From Gigantopelta aegis (Eukaryota; Mollusca; Gastropoda; Neomphalida; Peltospiridae): a stretch of 64,000 nucleotides of DNA. The notes below the pieces were generated by a model. It saw nothing but the letters and a program-made list of their open reading frames with translations, was not told the origin of the DNA and made no database searches. How positions within the stretch are numbered: the stretch's first letter is position 1; every line of letters begins with the position of its first letter. The translations under genes were made by a program, and so were the position numbers. Location: assembly GCF_016097555.1 (NCBI RefSeq), contig NC_054703.1:21263885-21327884 (forward strand), read 5' to 3'. This document shows, piece by piece, positions 11,606 through 24,035 of this stretch.

Positions 11606-13123
11606 ATAATATAAGACAGTACAACTAAAGTATTTTAATAAAATAAAACTTACTGATCGCCAAACTTGAGGCTTTGTAACTGGAATAGGGTGTAAAGGTG
11701 GAGCAATTTTATTTTGTTTTCTGTTCACTTTGTGGCACCTCTCGCAAGTTTGAAGGCATCTTTTTACATCTTCTACTAAATTAGGCCACCAATATCTTTT
11801 TTCAATCTTATCAAGCGTTTTGTCACGGCCAAAGTGACCACCTAAAATTAAAAACAAAAATTAAAATATTAATCGTCATAATACCGTATGTATTTTTTAA
11901 TGATGTAATGTACTATAATGTAATGCATGAATGGATGTTTAACGACATCCTATAAAAAGTGGATGTTAAAAAGATGGTAAGCATAAGAAAAATAATTTAT
12001 AAAAATATTTCAATACATTAAACAAAAGTAAGGGCCAAATTTTAATTAAATTGAATAGTGTACGTAATCCGTCTTCCATAAACATATCTTTTCATTCAAA
12101 TATATTAGTAAATTTAATTTGTGCGTCCGTCTCTATGAATTATAATTTACTTAAACGTATACATATATATACGCATTACAAACAAATGGAAATTTTCCTT
12201 TACGCATTCGCTATAATTAATAATTTATTCAATTTATTCAATTTAAATGTTACAATTATTAATGTAAACTTGAAATAAGTACATACCCAATGGGCTAGAG
12301 TGCATGGCATTCATGGCTTCTTCAATTTCCTCAGGTGTGATGAGAACTTTTCGCCAGTTTTCCAGTGTATCTGACGTTGAGCTGGAGTCGGGAATAATAT
12401 CTGTTGTTGTCTTCCTATTGACTTTATAGTAAAGGGTGCTTTTATCAACCTAGAAGTAATTACAATACATGTGTATCTTAAAATATAGTTTATGTGGTAT
12501 ATTTGATATTTAGATAATATCATGTGTACTTCCACATTTAGACATGTTATTGTTAAACTATTGATCAAATGGCACATAGACGTTGTAATGAAAGTTTAAC
12601 GGACCAAACAGTTTCATTAATAAAATACAAGCGGACTAATAGTACAGGAATGAAAGTCCCACAGACTTAGAGTACTAGGAATGAAAGTCCCACGGACTTA
12701 GAGTACTAGGATTCCGAGGAATAAAAGTCCAAATGAATACAAATTATAAACAACACAAGTTAAAAAGATAAAATTGTACAAGATAATAACTAATGAGCTT
12801 ACTTTGTAGTTGGCCTTTGCTGTTCTTCGAATGACACGCTTATTTGACTCGCTTGTTCCAGGTTGATAATGTCCATTTTGCAAATAAAAAAATATGTCTG
12901 CCACTTGCGGCTTGAAGCGTTTTTTGCATGTCTCGTCTGACATATTGAATGCACGAACATGCTTTTGAGTAGCTGTTTTATATGCGTTCGGAAGAAGCAA
13001 GATGCACGTTCTGTGTTCATCTTCCAATGAAAATATAACATGGTTACAAACATTCAATCACGTGTTATATCCAAAAAAACAACAAAAAAAAAAAACAACA
13101 ATATTTGTCATAAAAAAAATAAT

Positions 13124-13205
13124 GCGGCATAGAGATTTGAACCAGCAATGATATTACTGAAGTTGCACTATCTTATCCACTACACTACGAGAGAAGGCTG
13201 CCACA
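13124..13205 (-). other. tRNA-like sequence with A/B-box resemblance
   Basis: On the minus strand tagtgtagtggataag resembles an A box and ggttcaaatctc a B box at tRNA-like spacing. The acceptor stem does not pair convincingly, so it is more likely a tRNA-derived relic or SINE head than a functional tRNA. Confidence 0.3.
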
Positions 13206-13498
13206 CTCTCAAATTTCAATCGTGCCTTGCAGATAACTCGTGCATATTGCCGAAGGTAATATAAATACATCTATTAATATGTCGGACTTGTATTTATGTC
13301 GGACTTGTAAGTTTGTCACTGCAATAAAAAGGAATTTAAGTCCGGTAGGAATAGAAGTCCTAGGCTTACTATAAAAAAAAACCCAAAAATATATCCGGAA
13401 TGCAAGTCTGGGTAGGACTTACATTTGTAGGAATGGAGGTCCGATAGGACTAGGAACCGAGGTCCGCAGCTTCGGTACGGACTTGCATTCCTTTTACA

Positions 13499-13502
13499 CC
13501 GG
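13499..13502. repeat. Ginger1 target-site duplication, right (CCGG)
   Basis: Direct repeat of the ccgg at 8778-8781. Confidence 0.85.
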
Positions 13503-13560
13503 GGGCGGCGACGCAGAAGGGACCGCCGCTGGCGGTTGAGCCGCCGATTTTGTTAATCTT
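13503..13560 (-). mobile_element. R1 repeat, copy 2, upstream side
   Basis: gcggcgacgcagaagggacc and ggcggttgagccgcc match 63773-63815 of R1 copy 3 with few differences. This shows that Ginger1 landed within an R1 copy. Confidence 0.7.
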
Positions 13561-15080
13561 TCCTAGGTGACTTAATAGAAAACAATACTTCCGGCGGAAG
13601 TAACATCTCCTATAGCCCATGGGCTATATGAGTTTCGCCGTTATGGCCCGCTAACGACGCGTATGATGCGAGCTAGTTCATTAATAATATCGAGGGGTTA
13701 GTGCCAGAACCACTTATCTCCTTTCCACTTGAATCTGAGAAAACTGCACTGGAGACTTTGGAATGCACTTAAAAATCGGAAACTTAACTTTTGCTAAATA
13801 TTTTGCTTTTAGATGCTAGCAGTTATTTGTTTTAGTATAAACCTTAAAAGTTCTGTCTGGTAATAATAATAAATCATGATGTAATTAGATGAAGAACTAT
13901 TTAATTTATTCTGGCTCCTGGAACTTGAACACAAACAGCTCCAACCAGCATGCCAGAGCAAGCTATTTTATAAACAGTTTTTCTTACAGTCCAGCATATG
14001 TGACAAATTGTGTGAATCTCAAGTCAAGAATAATGTTATCTTGCAGTGAGTCCACGTGGCATACAGTAAACGTTTAATTTCGCAGCAGCTCTGAGACACC
14101 TAATTGGGTCTGTGTTGTTGGCGGCAGGAAGTAATTGTAAACAATAACAAATTATCTTTAGATGGCAGACACTGGAAAGGGTCATGGGTGTTTCCAGCTG
14201 TGTGCACAGTAACCTTATTCTACACTCAGATGGTAAATTGTACTCCCTGGTATTGTAGCAGGTTGCTAGAAGCTCTTAACAACTTTAGAAAAACAATTTA
14301 TCAAACAAAGCAAAGCCTTAAAACAGATATATTTGTTATACTAATTATTACATGAAATGTAAGCTATCATACCAGTTATAACAGATATATTTATTACACT
14401 AATTAAACACGAAATGTAAGCTATCAGAGTAAACTGCACTACCTGTAGTGTTGAGCTACTGACTGAATTAATAATCAACCGTTAAGATAAGTTAATACGT
14501 TTAATGATTTTTAATACACAGTAATTTAACGAAACAAAATGAATACAGGGCCAGTAACTATATTCGGCATTTTTCTTTAACAGTTTTCAATCGTTCTAAA
14601 GTGTCTCCTTTGACATGTTCTAAAACAAAATTATGTTCTTCAACTTAATGATTTAAACAGCAATTTAGAGAGAATAAAATGACAAATATATTTACAATCA
14701 ACGTGCACAAAAATCTCATCGTGTGTAAGATGTTTGCATGCAACATGGGTCAGATGTTACTAAAACAATGTTTAGAAGTTATATGTGATTAAAACTTACT
14801 AAAATAATATGACATTAGCAAATAATTACCACAATTCTACTGTCCATGCAAGTAATGCTACTAAAGGTACCTGTGTTGAAACCAAAATCTATTGACTGAT
14901 ATACTTTAAATTGCACATATTATATGCACTGGCGTATCTGGCTAGCCAGGGATTGGGCACAAGAGGACCTCTTTTTTCACAATACCAACTTTTATAATGC
15001 ACGTCACCCATAAAATGTGTAAAAGCAGTGCCCTCTATCTCCACTCCACCCCCAATAAACAATCCTGGCTACCCTAATAT
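13561..15080. other. Intergenic; left arm of a distant inverted repeat
   Basis: No supported gene; ORFs are under 90 codons and unrecognised. A perfect 25-nt inverted repeat pairs 13687-13711 with 18043-18067, so a 4.4-kb element could span 13687-18067. Confidence 0.4.
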
Positions 15081-15101
15081 GTATGTATGTATGTATGTAT
15101 G

Positions 15102-15135
<34 letters not shown>

Positions 15136-15145
15136 TGTATGTATG

Positions 15146-15227
<82 letters not shown>

Positions 15228-15256
15228 TAGTGAATATATATATATGGCTAGTGAAT
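15081..15256. repeat. (TATG)n-(TA)n microsatellite
   Basis: A tatg array passes into a long ta tract. A short duplicated block (atatatatggctagtgaat) follows. Confidence 0.97.
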
Positions 15257-16500
15257 TGTTAAAATCACCTATTCCATGTTCCATGTTTTTTTAAATCCTC
15301 AAACTCTAGGCGTTTGGTGCTTGTGGATAGTTGTGTATCAAGTTTTAACTGTTATTTTTGTTCCCCTAAGAATTTAATACGGCGCAAGTGGGAAGGTGTG
15401 TGTGTCCCGTGACCGTGACTATGTGGATCTACAAAACAAAGTTGGCTATGAGACCGCACAACTCGAAACGAATCCGGCAAGTGATGTCTTGAAATCTGAG
15501 CTGGATTATTATCACATCTTAAGCCAGTGTCTTTCCGCAACGTTAAGTTTCAATCCAGACCCCGGCAACCTGATCTGGAAGTTGTTTAAACCATAGTTAT
15601 CATACTAGTATGTCCTCTCTGTGAGGTATTTCGACACTTGTTACCGGCATGGTGGCTGCTTCAACAAAACAGCGACAAGGTATCATTTATATGCATTTCC
15701 CCATTGACAGGAAAGTACATATCACGATCTTTAATGTACCAGTGAATGCCATTAAGTACAATAAGACCAGGTGTAAAACATATCTAAATACAGTTTAATG
15801 CATTCGTCATCAGCACTGATCTGGTGCGTGATTAAGTATAATGTTTGTCTAATGCGCTCGTAGAATGATATACATGTACACACACACATTTTATTTAAAC
15901 ACACTATAGCAGTAACCACTTTGTTATAATGACCAGAGATATCTCATCATTGTAACATCTGAAATGCTACAGTTATTCCAGTTAATGTAGTAATATCTAG
16001 ATATTTTAGCCCAGAAAATATGAATGTGCATACATACTACTACAATGAACAATATTTATTATTAGTATGCATATTTATTTTATGTCATTTATATAAAGGG
16101 GGTCTCTTCTTCTAACCAATTAGTTATAATATGAACTACCATGAACGGACTCCGATTTAAAGAAAAATACTTGACCTGTATCTACTAATTCATGTTCAAC
16201 TATATGTCAAATACTATATAATGTCTATAAAATATACAATGACTAGAAAAGTAACAATCCTGTGATGATGCCTTTGAAATAATATAAACTAATTTCCGTC
16301 TATGCTAAGTAAATTAAAATATTTTATTGTGTATGGTCATAAAACATTTATCATCTTTGGGCCGGCATCCTTTTTACAATAAACAATTCCCAGGCATTTT
16401 CATTTTAAATTGCAACTTAAATTTATTTTTTATATAATACAAAATATAGACATAGCTAGATCATAATTTTTAACTAAGGTTGTTGCATATGGGAGCCATG
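15257..16500. other. Intergenic, nothing recognised
   Basis: AT-rich single-copy-looking sequence with two overlapping opposite ORFs of 62-66 codons near 15.4 kb. No motif or splice support. Confidence 0.4.
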
Positions 16501-16504
16501 TTTA

Positions 16505-16842
16505 AAAAAAGAAAGAAAGAAAGAAAGAAAGGAATTTTATATTTAATGACACACTCAACACAACTACAGGTATGTGGTGTCAGACATGTGGTTAATGACC
16601 ACAAATATATTTTAGAGAGGAAACTATGGGCAACTATTTTTTTTATTAGCACCAAGGGATCTTTAATATATGCATCATCCCACATACAGGATAGTAGGCC
16701 TACATATCATGGTCTGTAACACCAGTTGTGAAGCACTGGCTGGAACGAGAAATAGTCCAATGATTACACTAACAGGGATCGATCCTAGACTGACCGTACA
16801 CCAGGCCAGCACTTTACTACTGGGCTACGTCCTGCCCTGGCA
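16505..16842 (-). mobile_element. SINE, H1 + T1, diverged
   Basis: Head with gggctacgtcctgccctgg and gggatcgatcctag (plus-strand view), a shared core, and a T1 tail against a gaaa tract at 16505-16530. Many substitutions indicate an old copy. Confidence 0.85.
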
Positions 16843-17485
16843 AATTAAATTAATTATATTATTTTTTCCTCTAATACACATAGTAACTATTCAAACTAAA
16901 ATAAGGGAAAACAACTTTCCTTTTTAACTAGTTTCTCTATGTCTCTGTTCAGTTAATATTTTCTTAACTGCGTGTTTCTTCTGTAGAACTAAATGAACTC
17001 TGCAATCACTTCTTATTAAACTATTTACATAACCGGCATTTATTCAGCAACTAGTTAACAACACACACAGTTTACCACATTCCAGATGTCTAAGAACTAA
17101 ACTCTTCCAGCCTCCCCCCCCCCCCCCCCCCCCCCCCCCATTGTCTGCAGTCCATCTCAGATTATCACAAACGGACCGGTCATCGTGATGCGTAAACAGT
17201 CAATTCTAGCTACCTCAGCCAGAGTTGTTATTTCTTTGTAAGCCAAAACCTCAGCCAGAGATAGTTGACATAAAACACCATCGCTGGATGGAAACACTTA
17301 GAGCTAGCACGTGTCATTAGCGTGTCATGCGGTATGGCCCCTAGGATTCAATCTTCTCAGACAGTTTACAGCCAACCACAATCCAGTGTTGTAAGCTAAC
17401 ATATTATGTCTGTCAGCTATGGGTGATACTACAAAATTCTAGAGAGACAGAATAAGGTAGTGCTAAACACATGGTTTTTGGGATA
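16843..17485. other. Intergenic with poly-C tract
   Basis: Nothing coding recognised. A run of about 32 C lies at about 17108-17139. A ctcagccagagt block is repeated at 17213 and 17250. Confidence 0.5.
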
Positions 17486-17497
17486 TGGACATAAAAG

Positions 17498-17894
17498 TAA
17501 AGTTTGTTTTATTTAACGACGCCGCTAGAGCACATTGATTTTTTATCTTATCATCGGCTATTGGACGTCAAACATATGGTCATTCTGACACTGTTTTTTT
17601 TTTTAGAGGAAACCCGCTGTCGCTACATAGGCTACTCTTTTTATGACAGGCAGCAAGGGATCTTTTATTTGCGCTTCCCACAGGCAGGATAGCACAAACC
17701 ATGGCCTTTGTTGAACCAGTTATGGATCACTGGTCGATGCAAGTGGTTTACACCTACCCATTGAGCCTTGCGGAGCACTCACTCAGGGTTTGGAGTCGGT
17801 ATCTGGATTAAAAATCCCATGCCTCGACTGGGATCCGAACCCAGTACCTACCAGCCTGTATACCGATGGCCTGCCACGACGCCACCGAGGCCGG
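17498..17894 (-). mobile_element. SINE, head H2 + T2-like tail, with target duplication
   Basis: The flanks carry a 12-bp direct repeat, tggacataaaag (17486-17497 and 17895-17906). The minus strand starts with ccggcctcggtggcgtcgtg and has gggttcggatcccagtc as B-box region. It then carries an H2-specific segment, the shared core and a tail ending in gccgctagagcacattg (plus view). The exact duplication marks a complete insertion. Confidence 0.92.
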
Positions 17895-18042
17895 TGGACA
17901 TAAAAGATAATTGGTTTGGGTTCTGTTCTATAAAAGAATAAATAAATGATTGGTTTGAATGAGACATTGTGAAATGATAGTACACCTTCCCATGATGCTG
18001 ACAAGGTGATTAACTAATGTTTGTATAATTTACCATATAATG

Positions 18043-18067
18043 GGTTCTGGCACTAACCCCTCGATAT
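18043..18067. repeat. Right arm of 25-nt inverted repeat
   Basis: Perfect reverse complement of 13687-13711, 4.3 kb away. Confidence 0.85.
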
Positions 18068-18367
18068 GTATTACTAACTGATAACAACTGTGCATGTGGG
18101 ATAGTGCCACTTGTATAACAGGGCTAAACATCCTAAATTTAATAATCAGTGAGGAAAACGTAACCGAATAAAAGAAAAAAAGAAAAAAAGAAGAAAAAAA
18201 AGAAGAAGAAGATAAAAAAGTCTGGTTATCAAGCTTCAGTTTAAACTGGTAACAAAAGCGTAGCATACATTCGAATCCGTGCATGTTCGAAACATAGTGG
18301 TTTATCGAGACTAGTCTGGCCTGGAGTCAAGTGGTGGTTGGCCCATTTTTATGAACCAAATTGCCAA

Positions 18368-18702
18368 CGAAAGAAAGAAAGAAATGTTTTATTGAACGAC
18401 ACTCAAGACATTGTATTTACGGTTATATGGCGTCAGGCATATGGTTAAGGACCTCACAGATATTGAGAGAATACCCACTATCGTCATTTCATGGGCTACT
18501 CTTTTCGATTAGCAGCAAGGGTTCTTTTATATGCACCATCCCACAGACAGGGTAGTATATACCACGGCCTTTGTTACACCAGTCGTGGTGCACTGGTTGG
18601 AACGAGAAATAACCCAATGGGCCCACCGTCGGGGATCGGGGATCCTAAACCGACCGCGCATCAAGCGAACACTCAACCGCCTGCGCTAAATCCCGCCCCC
18701 TC
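18368..18702 (-). mobile_element. SINE, H1 + T1
   Basis: Canonical order head-core-tail on the minus strand. The head contains a short duplication (ggggatc twice) and an altered end. Confidence 0.9.
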
Positions 18703-18949
18703 CCACCCCCATCTTTGTTAAGCTTACAGCAGTGGTTGCAAAACAAGGCGTCGCATGCGACGTTTACTACCTTAATTTCCGACATCTATTTTCGCCACAG
18801 TTGCTCAGACTCCAGTTCATATTTTCTTGGTTCTTGTCTGAATGTATAGCTCGGCTTCTATGGGTTAATTTCTTCAGGAAAACTATGAGTTTCCCACGAA
18901 TACAGTGTCCATTACTGCTCATTGCCTTTGTTTTTAAAATATATTTTGT

Positions 18950-19560
18950 TTTGATTCATCTGCACAGTAGACCCATTGATTTTCCGCGATCGCGGAAACG
19001 GACGGAAATCCCATTATGAAACGGAATTTACATTTGGAAACGGAATTACGATTTTCCGCGAAAATTAATACTATTTTACTATTGCCACACGCTGTAAAAC
19101 TGACGATTGACCCGTGCGCAGTACCACTGGCAAACGCTAGACTGGATTATGCGCTTCACGGTAAACCAAATGGTCACATTGGGAACCAAACAAATACTTC
19201 TCGAACGTTAGCGAAACGCTTGCTGGCTGAACTTGGGGCTGGTTTACTGCTTAGTCTGTTGCGCCTGCGCAGATGGGACAGGTTATTTTCCAGGAGTAAA
19301 TTTAGCCAGAAGTTTGTCGCTAACGCTTGTCTTGGAAGACAGATTTTTATGCTACACATTAAACTGAATGACCATTTCAGGAACCACCAGTCAAAATATG
19401 TTTGCAAACGTTTAGCAAAAAAACACAAAAAAAACGGCTGGCTGAACGTTGCACTGCAACTTTATTTCCGCTGTGTCACGCGCACACTTCAATTTGCAGA
19501 CGACGTTAGACTGTCAAAGAGATGATAGAATAAATGTTTACGTTTTGTGAACCCTAAGCC
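18950..19560. repeat. Unclassified dispersed repeat with incidental ORF
   Basis: The block ccaaatggtcacattgggaa ... cgttagcgaaacgcttgctg (about 19165-19230) recurs inverted at about 28550-28650, so this is repetitive. An open frame of 169 codons (19016-19525, plus strand) crosses it, but it shows no family motif and I do not call it a gene. Repeated acggaa blocks occur at 18.99-19.05 kb and 19.79-19.85 kb. Confidence 0.5.
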
Positions 19561-20389
19561 TCGTTGAATAAAACAGTGCACTTAATTGTTGGACAATCAT
19601 GCTTTAGGCCTATGTAGTTATTATCACTGTAGCCTTTGCTCCTGATGTGATTTTCGCTACTAATATGTAGGCTTACTTTGATTTAATGAGGAATAGCGAC
19701 GCATGTCGACACCAGTCACTGAGTCAGTTTTCGGACCCTTTAATTTGTCACAACTTATGTTAGTTCAATTGTTAATTACATATTGTAGTCTGAAACGGAA
19801 TTTACAAAAACATGAAACGGAAAATAGCTTTTCTTTTTTCTTTTTTAAACGGAAAACCACTGAATCATACTTGTTCTATTCTTGGGACAACAATTTCACC
19901 AACTATATACATTACAAGTGGACCACATTGCACACTTCTGTGGTAACAGACTCCGCACCCCCCCCCCCCCCCCCCCCCGTGTGCCCCCATTACTGAGTGT
20001 CTGTAGCTCTCGATAAACCCCCAACTCCTACTCTGTCAGTTCCAACGCCTACTAGTACTTCGTTTTGCAACCGCTGATTACATCTAAATTTATTTCATTT
20101 TTGCCAGTTCTGGATTCCACCAGGCTACTAATTTTTTTGGTTTAACAATTTAGGTTTTAGGGATGACTTTATCGGCAATTTTAATTGTTACATCAACCAA
20201 CGTTTTATTAAATTCTACGTTTTTATATATTAATTCCTCCAATTTTAGTTTATTACACTCATAATTAAACAGCTTTCAATTAGCCCTTTTATAATTCCAT
20301 TTTGGGATAAATTTAGCATCGTCAATCCATAACATTTGTACATTTTATTATACAACATTTAGAGAAATATCTTAAAATATCAGTGAAAT
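19561..20389. other. Intergenic with poly-C tract
   Basis: No supported gene. A run of about 22 C lies at about 19957-19978. Confidence 0.4.
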
Positions 20390-20700
20390 AAAAGTGTTAT
20401 CAGTCACTCAGTGACAATAACACATTTTAGAGTGAAAATTTCACTATTTCACTCTAAAATATGTTATCGTCACTCTAGAAAGTGTTATCTTCACTGTAAG
20501 ACAGCCGGAACTATTTTGCTACTGGCATTTTAAAAATAAAGGTAAATTGCCAAAAGTTATATAATAAATAGAACATTTCATATTTTTTGTCAAATATAAT
20601 TTATATCTCATCTCGTGAAGTTTGCAATTATATCACACTCGTCGCGCAAACTTCATTCGATGAGATATAAATCATATTTGACAAAAAAACCCATGAAATA
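20390..20700. mobile_element. Two-hairpin foldback element, copy D (inverted)
   Basis: Same parts as 7269-7575 in reverse order: a small palindrome (acattttagagtgaaa ... ttcactctaaaat), a spacer with ggaactattttgctactggc, then the long palindrome at 20588-20684. The arms share sequence with copy C. Confidence 0.8.
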
Positions 20701-20837
20701 TCCTTTATATATTTAGTCATTGGAAAACGGTAAATACTCAAACTTTCCATTACTTCCCACTCATATTCCGCTCTCATGTTGGACGACACTAATGTTAAAT
20801 CTAAACATGAGTAAGCTCCATTAATATCCGATAAAAA

Positions 20838-20885
20838 GGTTTGTTTTATATAACAACACCACTAGAGCACATGATTTTTTATTAT
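20838..20885 (-). mobile_element. SINE T2 tail fragment
   Basis: ggtttgttttatataacaac and caccactagagcacatga match the T2 terminus. Nothing further of the SINE follows. Confidence 0.7.
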
Positions 20886-21030
20886 TATTTTTTAAAAATA
20901 AATAAACAACTTATGTTAGCATCGTCAATCCATAACATTTGTACATTTTAATATCCGATAAAAAATCCCATGTTAAAAATTAAATAATTCTGTCATTATC
21001 TTACAAAAAAACAAACCCGGTACATTTTTT

Positions 21031-21162
21031 TCCATTAGTAGCAAGGGATCTTTTATATGCACCATTCCTCAGACAGGATAGCACATACCACGGCCTTTGA
21101 TATACCAGTCGTGGTGCACTGGCTGGAACGTGAAATAGCCCAATCGTCCCCATTGATAAAAG
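21031..21162 (-). mobile_element. SINE core fragment
   Basis: Contains the shared core (agcaagggatcttttatatg) to ggaacgtgaaatagccca. Both the head and the tail are missing. Confidence 0.85.
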
Positions 21163-21370
21163 TGCATATATGTAATAGGTAGCAGTATACAATTAGCTCC
21201 CTTGTGTAACTTGTCACGAAAAAAGTTCGCTTATTGTTTTTGCACAGATCTATGTTTGAAGGCTAATTATTTGGGATAGTAAATTCTTAAGGTTAGTGAT
21301 AACCAAAGAGTTATTTAAAAAATGTTTAGCTGTAATGAGGATTGGTATTTATACACCGGGACGCGATCTC

Positions 21371-21402
21371 TTTGTCTCTGTCTGTCTGTCTGTCTCTGTC
21401 TC

Positions 21403-21487
<85 letters not shown>

Positions 21488-21492
21488 GTTTG

Positions 21493-21582
<90 letters not shown>

Positions 21583-21690
21583 TCCCCTCTCCTCCACTCC
21601 ATGTCTTTTCCCCTCTCTCTATCCCCATCGCCTCCATCTCTCCGTTTCGGTCACTTTTTGTCTGTCTGTCTGACACTTTGCCTCTCAGTA
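21371..21690. repeat. (CT)n microsatellite, long
   Basis: Near-pure ct dinucleotide from about 21409 to 21575, with flanking ctgt variants. ORFs in all frames here are artefacts of the repeat. Confidence 0.98.
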
Positions 21691-21838
21691 TGTGTCTGAC
21701 TGTTTTGGTTAGGACACACATGCCTACCAGCAAATCGATAATGTAACAGCTGCTTAACACGTTTTCCACAATAATTAATCAAATACTGACTATTACCTTT
21801 CGGTTCATACCGACGGCGAAAGATAGCCATATCGCTAG

Positions 21839-22178
21839 GAAGGAAGGAAGGAAAGAAGGAAGGAAGGAAGGAAGGAAGGAATTTTTTTATTTAACGACAC
21901 ACTCAACACATTTTATTTATTGTTATATGGCGTATGACATACGGTTAAAGAGCACAAAGATAAAGAAGGAGGAAACCCGCTGTCGCCACTTTATGGGCTA
22001 CACTTTTCGATTAGCAGCATCCCACAGACAGGATAACACATACCACGGCCTTTGATATACCAGTCGTGGTGCACTGGCTGGAGCGAGAACTAGCCCAATT
22101 GGCCCACCGACGGGAAACGATCCTAGACTGACCGCGCTTCAAGCGAACGCTTTACCACAGGGCTACGTCGCGCCCCTC
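21839..22178 (-). mobile_element. SINE, H1 + T1
   Basis: A (GGAA)n tract, then the T1 tail, a core with a short internal deletion (snapped from agcagca to tcccacagacag), and an H1 head ending ctacgtcgcgcccc. Confidence 0.9.
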
Positions 22179-22263
22179 CATATCGCTGGATGCAGTTCAC
22201 CAATTTTGGGAAAACATTTTAACGTCTATGACGTCGACACCAATCCTACAAAGTTCCACAGAT

Positions 22264-22505
22264 ACTTTTTGCTTTTGTTTTGTTTAACGGTACCACTGGA
22301 GCACATTGATATATTAATCATCGGCTATTGGATGTCAAACATTTGGTAAATTTAACCTGCAGTTTTAGAGAGGAAACCCTCTACATTTTTTCATTAGTAG
22401 CAAGTTATCTTTGATAAACCAGTCGTAGTTCACTATCTAGAACAAGAGATAGCCCAATGGGCCCACCGAAGGGGATCGATCCCAGACCGACCGTGCATCA
22501 TCCCA
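22264..22505 (-). mobile_element. SINE, H1 + T2, internally deleted
   Basis: T2 tail (gtttaacggtaccactggag), a core lacking the cacagacaggatag block, and an H1 head truncated at catcatccc. Confidence 0.85.
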
Positions 22506-22621
22506 CCCCTACCACCTATAAAGTGCCGGTACATGAAAATGTTCTACTGTAAACTTTGTGTACTAGTGTCATTGATTTGTATCAGTTTATCATGGATCTT
22601 GCATTTTTGTTTTGCTACACA

Positions 22622-22950
22622 TTAAGAAAGAAATGTTTTCTTCAACGACGTACTCAACACATTTTATTTACGGTTATATGGCGTCAGACATATGGTTAAG
22701 GACCACACAGATAATGAGAGAGGAAACCCGCTGTCGCCACTTCATGGGCTACTCTTTTCGATTAGCAGCAAGGGTTCTTTTATATGCACAATCCCACATG
22801 CATGGTAGTACATAGCACGGCATTTGATATACCAGTCGTGGTGCACTGACTGGAACGAGAAATGGCCCAATGGGCCCACCGACGGGGATCGATCCCAGAC
22901 TGACCGCGCATCGAGCGAACGCTTTACCACTGGGCTACGTCCCGCCCGTA
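22622..22950 (-). mobile_element. SINE, H1 + T1, full length
   Basis: Well preserved copy ending ctgggctacgtcccgcccg. It directly adjoins the 36-bp SINE-derived minisatellite. Confidence 0.93.
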
Positions 22951-22976
22951 CTACACATTAAGTCACAATATTAGTC

Positions 22977-23498
22977 AAATATCGTTCCTGCCGTGGTATG
23001 TACTACCCTGTCAAATATCGTTCCTGCCGTGGTATGTACTACCCTGTCAAATATCGTTCCTGCCGTGGTATGTACGACCCTGTCAAATATCGTTCCTGCT
23101 GTGGTATGTACTACCCTGTCAAATATCGTTCCTGCCGTGGTATGTACTACCCTGTCAAATATCGTTCCTGCCGTGGTATGTATTGCCCTGTCAAATATCG
23201 TTCCTGCCGTGGTATGTACTACCCAGTCAAATATCGTTCCTGCCGTGGTATGTACTACCCTGTCAAATATCGTTCCTGCCGTGGTATGTACTACCCAGTC
23301 AAATATCGTTCCTGCCGTGGTATGTACTACCCTGTCAAATATCGTTCCTGCCGTGGTATGTACTACCCTGTCAAATATCGTTCCTGCCGTGGTATGTACT
23401 ATCCAGTCAAATATCGTTCCTGCCGTGGTATGTACTACCCTGTCAAATATCGTTCATGCCGTGGTATGTACTACCCTGTCAAATATCGTTCCTGCCAG
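22977..23498. repeat. 36-bp minisatellite derived from SINE core
   Basis: About 14.5 copies of a 36-bp unit: gtggtatgtactaccctgtc followed by aaatatcgttcctgcc. The first 20 bases equal the SINE core segment and gttcctgcc equals the SINE gttccagcc segment, so only aaatatc is foreign. The unit is a multiple of three, so frames stay open across it (228 and 188 codons), but these are repeat artefacts. Units differ at only a few positions. Confidence 0.95.
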
Positions 23499-23724
23499 TG
23501 CACCACCACTGGCATATCAAACGCCGTGGTATGTACTACCCTGTCTGAGGGATGGTGCATATAAAAGATCCTTGCTGCTAATCGAAAAGAGTAGCCCATG
23601 TAGTGACGACAGCGGGTTTCCTCTCTCAATATCTGTGTGGTCCTTAACCATATGTCTGACGCCATATAACCGTAAATAAAATGTGTTGAATGAGTCGTTA
23701 AATAAAACATTTCTTTCTTTCTTT
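23499..23724 (+). mobile_element. SINE 3' part (core + T1), founder of the minisatellite
   Basis: It runs on from the array without a break: gccagtgcaccaccactggc, then gtggtatgtactaccctgtc once more, core, T1 tail and (TTTC)n. The head is absent and replaced by the array. Confidence 0.92.
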
Positions 23725-23798
23725 CATCAAGTTAAAAAGTCTTGCTTTTCATCTCTCACCAAGTTTCAAATTAACCACATATTAGATGCCAAAATTAA

Positions 23799-24035
23799 GG
23801 CTCATTTAGACTGGATGGGGCGCGTGCGTGTGCGGTTTGGCTAAACACAAATATGAAAATACATTAGTTTCAACGAAAGCGTCTAGACTGGATGCGTGGG
23901 TCTGAAGACGTATGCCGAATTGAACTAATTGTACATGGTATATATGCCCGTTTGGCAAGCCGCAGACGCATTAGAAGCCACAGTCGGGCCGCACGCACAC
24001 GCCTCATCCAATCTAAATATGAGCGCCCCATACGA
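23799..24035. mobile_element. MITE-like element with about 40-bp imperfect TIRs
   Basis: ggctcatttagactggatgg with gcgcgtgcgtgtgcgg at the left is mirrored by ccgcacgcacacgcctcatc with caatctaaatatgagcg at the right. An internal partial repeat of the left end starts at about 23880. No transposase. Confidence 0.6.

Noticed and set aside
13124..13205. Functional tRNA gene
   Set aside because: A and B boxes are only approximate and the acceptor stem does not pair; kept only as a tRNA-like relic.
19016..19525. 169-codon plus-strand ORF
   Set aside because: It overlaps a dispersed repeat that recurs inverted at 28.55 kb, has an opposite-strand ORF over the same bases and no recognisable domain.
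21296..21746. Long Ser/Leu and Arg/Glu ORFs
   Set aside because: Artefacts of the (CT)n tract, open in several frames on both strands.
22977..23498. CRISPR-like array
   Set aside because: Regular repeats but no unique spacers; the context is eukaryotic SINE-derived minisatellite.
22993..23679. 228- and 188-codon repeat ORFs
   Set aside because: The 36-bp unit lacks stops in these frames; the source is a SINE, not a protein.
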